This document shows, in pieces, positions 39,739 through 43,258 of a stretch of 43,258 nucleotides of DNA (position 1 is the first letter of the stretch; the number at the start of each line of letters is the position of its first letter). The notes under the pieces are model-generated. The model saw only the letters and a list, made by a program, of their open reading frames with translations, was not told the origin of the DNA and did not search any database. Origin of the DNA: Aquibium sp. ELW1220 (GTDB lineage: Bacteria > Pseudomonadota > Alphaproteobacteria > Rhizobiales > Rhizobiaceae); contig NZ_JAOAOQ010000047.1 in the NCBI RefSeq assembly GCF_030398385.1, positions 1 to 43,258 of the forward strand, in the 5' to 3' direction. The position numbers and the translations under genes were made by a program.

Positions 39739-39793
39739 CGTCATTCCGGATCCGAATGCCTCCGCTTCGCCCGGCATCCGGTCGGGAATGACG
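39739..39793. repeat. Intergenic inverted repeat between marR and lysR
   Basis: CGTCATTCC (39739-39747) and GGAATGACG (39785-39793) form a stem around a loop of 37 bases that contains further short pairings (for example GGATCCGAATGCC with GGCATCCGGTC). It lies in the 264-base convergent gap between the two regulators, which has no gene. CGTCATTCC palindromes are widespread intergenic repeats in alphaproteobacteria. Confidence 0.5.
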
Positions 39794-39896
39794 CTGCAGG
39801 GCTTCGGTTCGCCGGCCCCCGGCCTTGGCGCCACTCTGATTTCAGGGTTCCGCTGCGCGGCCCCGGGATGACGCCGCCGATGACAACAGCGACCGC

Positions 39897-40790
39897 TCAG
39901 GGCAGGGCGAAGATGTCGGCCCGCTCCACGAGGAGATCGCGGAAGAGCTGGGCGCGCCAGGAGAGCCAGCGGGCGTCGGGGTAGACCACGTGAATGGGCA
40001 GCGACGGCACCGGGTGGTCGGGCAGCAGGCGTACGAGACGGCCCTCGGCCAGGGGAGCGGCGGCGCACCAGTCGGGCAGGACGGCTGCGCCAAGGCCCTC
40101 CAGCGCCGCCAGCGTCATGACGTCGGCGTCGTCGCAGGTCATGGCCGGCACAAGGTCGACGACGTGGCGGCCGGTCTCGGCCTCGAATGTCCACTGGTTC
40201 TTCTGCGACAGGCGCGAATAGGTGATGCAGGGCAGACGGCGCAGGTCGTCGGGCAGGAGCGGTGGCGCATGGCGCGACAAAAGCGACGGCGCGGCGACGA
40301 GCAGCCGGCGCGTGGTACCAACGCGGCGCGCCACCAGCGAGCTCGAGCTCAGTACGCCGATGCGGATGGCGAGTTCCATGCCGCTCTCGACGAGATCGGC
40401 GTATTGCTCGGTATAGCTCACGTCGAGCCGCACGCCGGGATAACGGCGGACATATTCGGCGAAGATCGGTGCGAAGAAGTGGCGGCCGAAGGAAGTGGGC
40501 ACCGACATCTTCAGCGTTCCGGACGGCTTGCCGACGCGGTCCGGCCCGGCGCCGGCGCTCTGGTACAGGGCGACGACCTCCTTGGCGAGCTTCAGCACGC
40601 GGTCGGCATCGGCGGTCGGGCGGACCTTGCGCGTGGTGCGCACGAAGAGGCGGCAGCCGAACTCGGCCTCCAGCAGCGCGATACGCTTGCTGATGGCCGG
40701 CTGGCCAAGCCCCATGTCGTCGGCGGCCTGGGTGAAGGAGCCCGCCTCCATGACGCGGATGAAGGTCTGCAGCGCGTCGATCCGGTCCAT
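39897..40790 (-). CDS. LysR-family transcriptional regulator
   Basis: A 297-residue regulator. The N-terminal winged HTH covers about residues 1-60 (MDRIDALQTFIRVMEAGSFT, then QPAISKRIALLEAEFGCRLF). The effector-binding domain (about 90-297) follows, with a CrgA-like pattern (GTLKMSVPTSFGRHFFAP). Two adjacent ATGs exist at 40793 and 40790; the second gives the family N-terminus and better spacing from GAGAG. It diverges from the StyA-like operon, the usual layout for a LysR activator and its target. Confidence 0.93.
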   Translation of the reverse strand: MDRIDALQTFIRVMEAGSFTQAADDMGLGQPAISKRIALLEAEFGCRLFVRTTRKVRPTADADRVLKLAKEVVALYQSAGAGPDRVGKPSGTLKMSVPTSFGRHFFAPIFAEYVRRYPGVRLDVSYTEQYADLVESGMELAIRIGVLSSSSLVARRVGTTRRLLVAAPSLLSRHAPPLLPDDLRRLPCITYSRLSQKNQWTFEAETGRHVVDLVPAMTCDDADVMTLAALEGLGAAVLPDWCAAAPLAEGRLVRLLPDHPVPSLPIHVVYPDARWLSWRAQLFRDLLVERADIFALP

Positions 40791-40801
40791 CATTCCTCTC
40801 G

Positions 40802-40827
40802 GGAATGGGTCATATTCCGTTCATTCC
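40802..40827. promoter_or_regulatory. Candidate LysR binding region
   Basis: The 94-base divergent gap contains GGAAT-N7-ATTCC (40802-40818), and a second ATTCC at 40823-40827, so GGAATG and CATTCC are also inverted around 14 bases. Inverted repeats of this kind in a lysR-target gap are typical LysR contact sites. No effector can be inferred. Confidence 0.45.
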
Positions 40828-40884
40828 GTATACGAGCTGCCGCGGCCGGTCTAGCCTGCGCATGCTCTGGGAGGAGGAACGGAC

Positions 40885-42135
40885 ATGGACAAATCGATCG
40901 GCATCGTCGGCGCCGGCATCGGCGGCCTGCATTTGGCACTGTATCTGCAACAGCACGGCATTGACGCCACGGTGCTGACCGACCGCGCGCCCGAGCAGTA
41001 TGCCGCTTCGCGGTTGATGAACACGGTGGCGCACCATGCGGTGACCATCGCGCGCGAGGACGAGCTCGGCGTCAACCACTGGGACGACCCGGCGGTGATC
41101 TACCACCACCACGACCATTTCTTCAATTTTCCGGACGGCGGGCTCTTGTTTCGCGGCGCCTTCGAGCGGCCGAGCCGTGCGGTCGACTACCGCCTCTATC
41201 TGCCGGCGCTGATGAAGGATTTCGAGGATCGTGGCGGCCGCATCGAGTATGTCAGCATCCAGGACGACGACGTGCCGGCGCTGGTGTCGCGCTTCGATCT
41301 CACGGTGGTCTCGACCGGCAAGGGCGCGCTCGGGCGGATGTTCGAGCACCGGCCGGAGATGTCGCCCTACAGCCAGCCGCAGCGGCTGCTCTGCGTGGGG
41401 CTCTACGACGGCGTCGACCATGGCAGCCCGGACGGCGGCGACCCGCGCGGCGTGACGCTGTCGGTCTCGCCCGGCCATGGCGAGATGATCGTCATCCCGA
41501 CGCTCTCCTTCGGCGGCATGAAGACGGCGCTCCTGATGGAGAACATCCCCGGCGGCGACATGGCCGGCCTCGCCTCGCTGAACCATGACGCCGACCCGGC
41601 CGCCTTCCGCCAGACCATCCTCGACAAGCTGGAACGGCACCATCCGCACACCTATGACCGTGTCGACACGCACCGCTTCGGGCTGGCGCAGCCGCTCGAC
41701 CTGCTGCAGGGCGCGGTGGTGCCGACGGTGCGGAAGAGCGCCGTCGCCTTCGACGGCGACCGCTTCGCCATCGCGCTCGGCGACGTGCACGCCGTGGTCG
41801 ACCCGCTGATGGGGCAGGGCGCCAACATGGCCTCATTCGCCGCCTTCGAACTCGGCAACGCGATCGTCGATGCGGTGGCCTTCGACGCCCGCTTCGTGGA
41901 GGCGGTGGACCGCGCCCGCGAGAACCGGGTGCTCGCCGCCTCGTGCTGGACCAACCTGATGCTGCGGCCGCCCTCCGAGGCGATGGGCCGGCTGATCTTC
42001 TCCATGGCGCAGGACCGCGCGCTCTGCGACGAGTTCACCGACAACTTCAACTATCCGGAGCGGCAGTGGGACCGGCTGGCGAGCGACCGGCGCATCCACG
42101 CCTGGATCGACGAGCGCAGCCGCATCGCCGCCTGA
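40885..42135 (+). CDS. StyA-type styrene/indole monooxygenase oxygenase component
   Basis: A 416-residue group E flavoprotein monooxygenase that uses reduced FAD from a partner reductase to epoxidise styrene- or indole-like substrates. The FAD-binding Rossmann motif GIVGAGIGGLHLALYLQQHG is at residues 5-24. The RLMNTVAHHAVTIARE, SRAVDYRLYLPALM and DNFNYPERQWDR segments match StyA closely. The ATG at 40885 has GAGGAGGA six bases upstream. An EthD-like gene follows after 73 bases and a flavin reductase after that. The natural substrate is not set by sequence; indole oxidation is as likely as styrene. Confidence 0.92.
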   Translation: MDKSIGIVGAGIGGLHLALYLQQHGIDATVLTDRAPEQYAASRLMNTVAHHAVTIAREDELGVNHWDDPAVIYHHHDHFFNFPDGGLLFRGAFERPSRAVDYRLYLPALMKDFEDRGGRIEYVSIQDDDVPALVSRFDLTVVSTGKGALGRMFEHRPEMSPYSQPQRLLCVGLYDGVDHGSPDGGDPRGVTLSVSPGHGEMIVIPTLSFGGMKTALLMENIPGGDMAGLASLNHDADPAAFRQTILDKLERHHPHTYDRVDTHRFGLAQPLDLLQGAVVPTVRKSAVAFDGDRFAIALGDVHAVVDPLMGQGANMASFAAFELGNAIVDAVAFDARFVEAVDRARENRVLAASCWTNLMLRPPSEAMGRLIFSMAQDRALCDEFTDNFNYPERQWDRLASDRRIHAWIDERSRIAA

Positions 42136-42208
42136 ATCGACACCCGTCGCGCACCGCAGCGGCCGCCGCCCCTGGCGACGGCCCATCCCGCATCCCGAGG
42201 AAGCGCCC

Positions 42209-42511
42209 ATGCATTGCCTGACCGTCCTCTACCCCGCACCGGCCGACCCGCAGGCCTTCAAGACGTATTACGAAGGGACGCACCTGCCGCTGGCCGCCGG
42301 CCTGCCCGGCCTCGTGCGCCACCACCACGACTTTCCCGAGCCGATGGGGCCGGGGGAGGCGCCCTTCTGCATCTTCCAGGCCTATTTCGCCGATGCCGCG
42401 GCGATGGCGGCCGCGCTCGGCTCCGAAGCGGGGCGGATGGTGGCGGCCGACGTGCCGAACTATTCTCCGCGCGGCGCCACGCTCTGCCACTTTCCCGTGG
42501 ATGCCGGCTGA
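42209..42511 (+). CDS. EthD-family small protein
   Basis: A 100-residue dimeric alpha-beta barrel (ferredoxin-like) protein. The motif YYEGTHLPLAAGLPGLVRHHH (residues 21-41, with H27 and H39-H41) is typical of EthD proteins, which are linked to oxidative degradation pathways. Some relatives are cofactor-free oxygenases. It lies between the oxygenase and reductase genes, so it probably acts on the oxygenase product. Its stop and the next ATG share one base (TGATG). GAGGA precedes the ATG. Confidence 0.87.
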   Translation: MHCLTVLYPAPADPQAFKTYYEGTHLPLAAGLPGLVRHHHDFPEPMGPGEAPFCIFQAYFADAAAMAAALGSEAGRMVAADVPNYSPRGATLCHFPVDAG

Positions 42512-43038
42512 TGGAAGGCCATGTCGACCCGGCGGCCTTCCGCGCCGCCGCGGGGCGCTTTGCCACCGGCGTGACGGTTGTCGCGAGCCGCGGGCCGGAT
42601 GGCGCGCCCGTCGCGATGACGGCCAACAGCTTCACCACCGTCTCGACCCGCCCGCCGACGGTGCTCGTCTCGCTGATGCCCGGCCGCACCTTCCAGGCGG
42701 TGGCGGCGACCGGGCGCTATGCCGTCAGCGTGCTGGCGGCGCAGGATCTGGCGTTGTGCGGCCATTTCGCCGGACGTCCTACGGCGCGCGACGCACCGGA
42801 CTTCGTCGAGCGGGACCGGTTTTTCGTGCTGCCGCAGGCGCTGGCCGCGTTCGCCTGCGAGGTGGTGCGGGCGGTCGAGGTGGCCGACCACACGCTGTTC
42901 ATCGGCGAGGTGGCCTGGTGCCGTCACCGGGACGGCGCCCCGCTCGCCTTCCACGCCAGCCGCTTCCGGCATGGCCTGGGTGCCGAGATTCGGCCGGCGG
43001 AACCGCTCGCCTATGCGGCAGAGGCCTGGGCGATCTGA
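42511..43038 (+). CDS. Flavin reductase component (HpaC/StyB-like)
   Basis: A 175-residue NAD(P)H:flavin oxidoreductase of the HpaC/flavin-reductase-like domain family. The N-terminus FRAAAGRFATGVTVVASRG, then GAPVAMTANSFTTVSTRPPTVLVSL and the late ADHTLFIGEV segment define it. It would supply reduced FAD to the StyA-like oxygenase. It is coupled to the EthD gene by a TGATG junction. It is the last complete gene of the window. Confidence 0.92.
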   Translation: MEGHVDPAAFRAAAGRFATGVTVVASRGPDGAPVAMTANSFTTVSTRPPTVLVSLMPGRTFQAVAATGRYAVSVLAAQDLALCGHFAGRPTARDAPDFVERDRFFVLPQALAAFACEVVRAVEVADHTLFIGEVAWCRHRDGAPLAFHASRFRHGLGAEIRPAEPLAYAAEAWAI

Positions 43039-43190
43039 AGGGCGGGGTGAGGTGGCATGGTGGGATTCCGCCGAGGTGCGTCCTTCGAGGCTCGCCCACC
43101 AGCGAGTACCCCTGGGTAGCAAGCGCTGTGCGGGCTCGCACCTCAGGATTGTCTGTCGTCGATGTGCTTAACTGTCGGGGAAGCTGGTTC

Positions 43191-43222
43191 GCCAGCGCCC
43201 GTCTGGCCAGACGGGCGCTGGC
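43191..43222. repeat. Perfect 32-base palindrome after the monooxygenase operon
   Basis: GCCAGCGCCCGTCTGG is followed directly by its reverse complement, CCAGACGGGCGCTGGC, with no spacer. It lies 152 bases after the flavin reductase stop. No T-run follows. It could be a transcription-ending structure with other factors, a protein-binding site or a piece of a mobile repeat. The preceding stretch (about 43077-43150) resembles a common intergenic repeat with CCTTCGAGGCTCG and CTCGCACCTCAGGAT. Confidence 0.7.
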
Positions 43223-43258
43223 GCCGGCGGGCTCCCGTCTCAGGTTCGGATTTTCGTC

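Overview
This is a GC-rich chromosomal segment from an alphaproteobacterium, most likely of the order Hyphomicrobiales (Rhizobiales) and plausibly the Mesorhizobium/Aminobacter/Phyllobacteriaceae side. The main evidence is gene order. The run lipA, coq10, cinA, ispDF, dusB (nifR3), ntrB, ntrC, ntrY, ntrX, trkA, dat, hfq, hflX and then mazG is the classic rhizobial core arrangement. C-rich long inverted repeats between genes also fit this group. No rRNA, tRNA, CRISPR array, phage or complete insertion sequence was seen.

Layout. (1) Positions 1-1345: a poorly coding stretch with REP-like palindromes, a small hypothetical gene and a GlsB-type membrane protein. (2) 1476-16254: the core block, with lipoate synthase, the coq10 protein, the leftward ispDF-cinA pair, the rightward dusB-ntrB-ntrC operon, ntrY-ntrX, trkA, a D-amino-acid aminotransferase, hfq and hflX. 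(3) 16474-22186: an apparent insertion between hflX and mazG. It holds a leftward EF-hand protein/devB/devC/devA exporter operon and a divergent OmpR-type response regulator with an EnvZ-like kinase. (4) 22390-25392: mazG, a MarR regulator and a divergent histidine-containing polytopic membrane protein. (5) 25561-31057: a branched-chain-amino-acid-type ABC importer (substrate-binding protein, two permeases, two ATPases). A ParDE-like toxin-antitoxin pair sits between the binding-protein gene and the first permease gene. (6) 31301-39632: nicotinamidase facing a catabolic operon. This operon has an FAD subunit, a fused [2Fe-2S]/molybdenum hydroxylase, a 6-hydroxynicotinate-reductase-like iron-sulfur protein, a UPF0280 protein, a DUF1185 protein and a MarR regulator. 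(7) 39897-43038: a LysR regulator divergent from a styrene/indole-monooxygenase-type operon (StyA-like oxygenase, EthD-like protein, flavin reductase).

How the parts work together. The core block covers lipoylation, isoprenoid synthesis, nitrogen regulation (NtrBC and NtrYX) and RNA chaperoning. The right half is catabolic. A Liv-type importer, a nicotinamidase, a three-cofactor molybdenum hydroxylase and a 6-hydroxynicotinate-reductase homologue together suggest uptake and reductive breakdown of a nicotinate-like or other N-heteroaromatic compound. UPF0280 and DUF1185 are uncharacterised partners. This cluster is the best candidate for an undescribed system. Long palindromic repeats have invaded this operon: one lengthens the UPF0280 reading frame, and another lies inside a 102-codon frame coupled to both its neighbours. 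Start codons and operator sites were judged by eye; family assignments rest on motifs and remembered homologues, not on searches.
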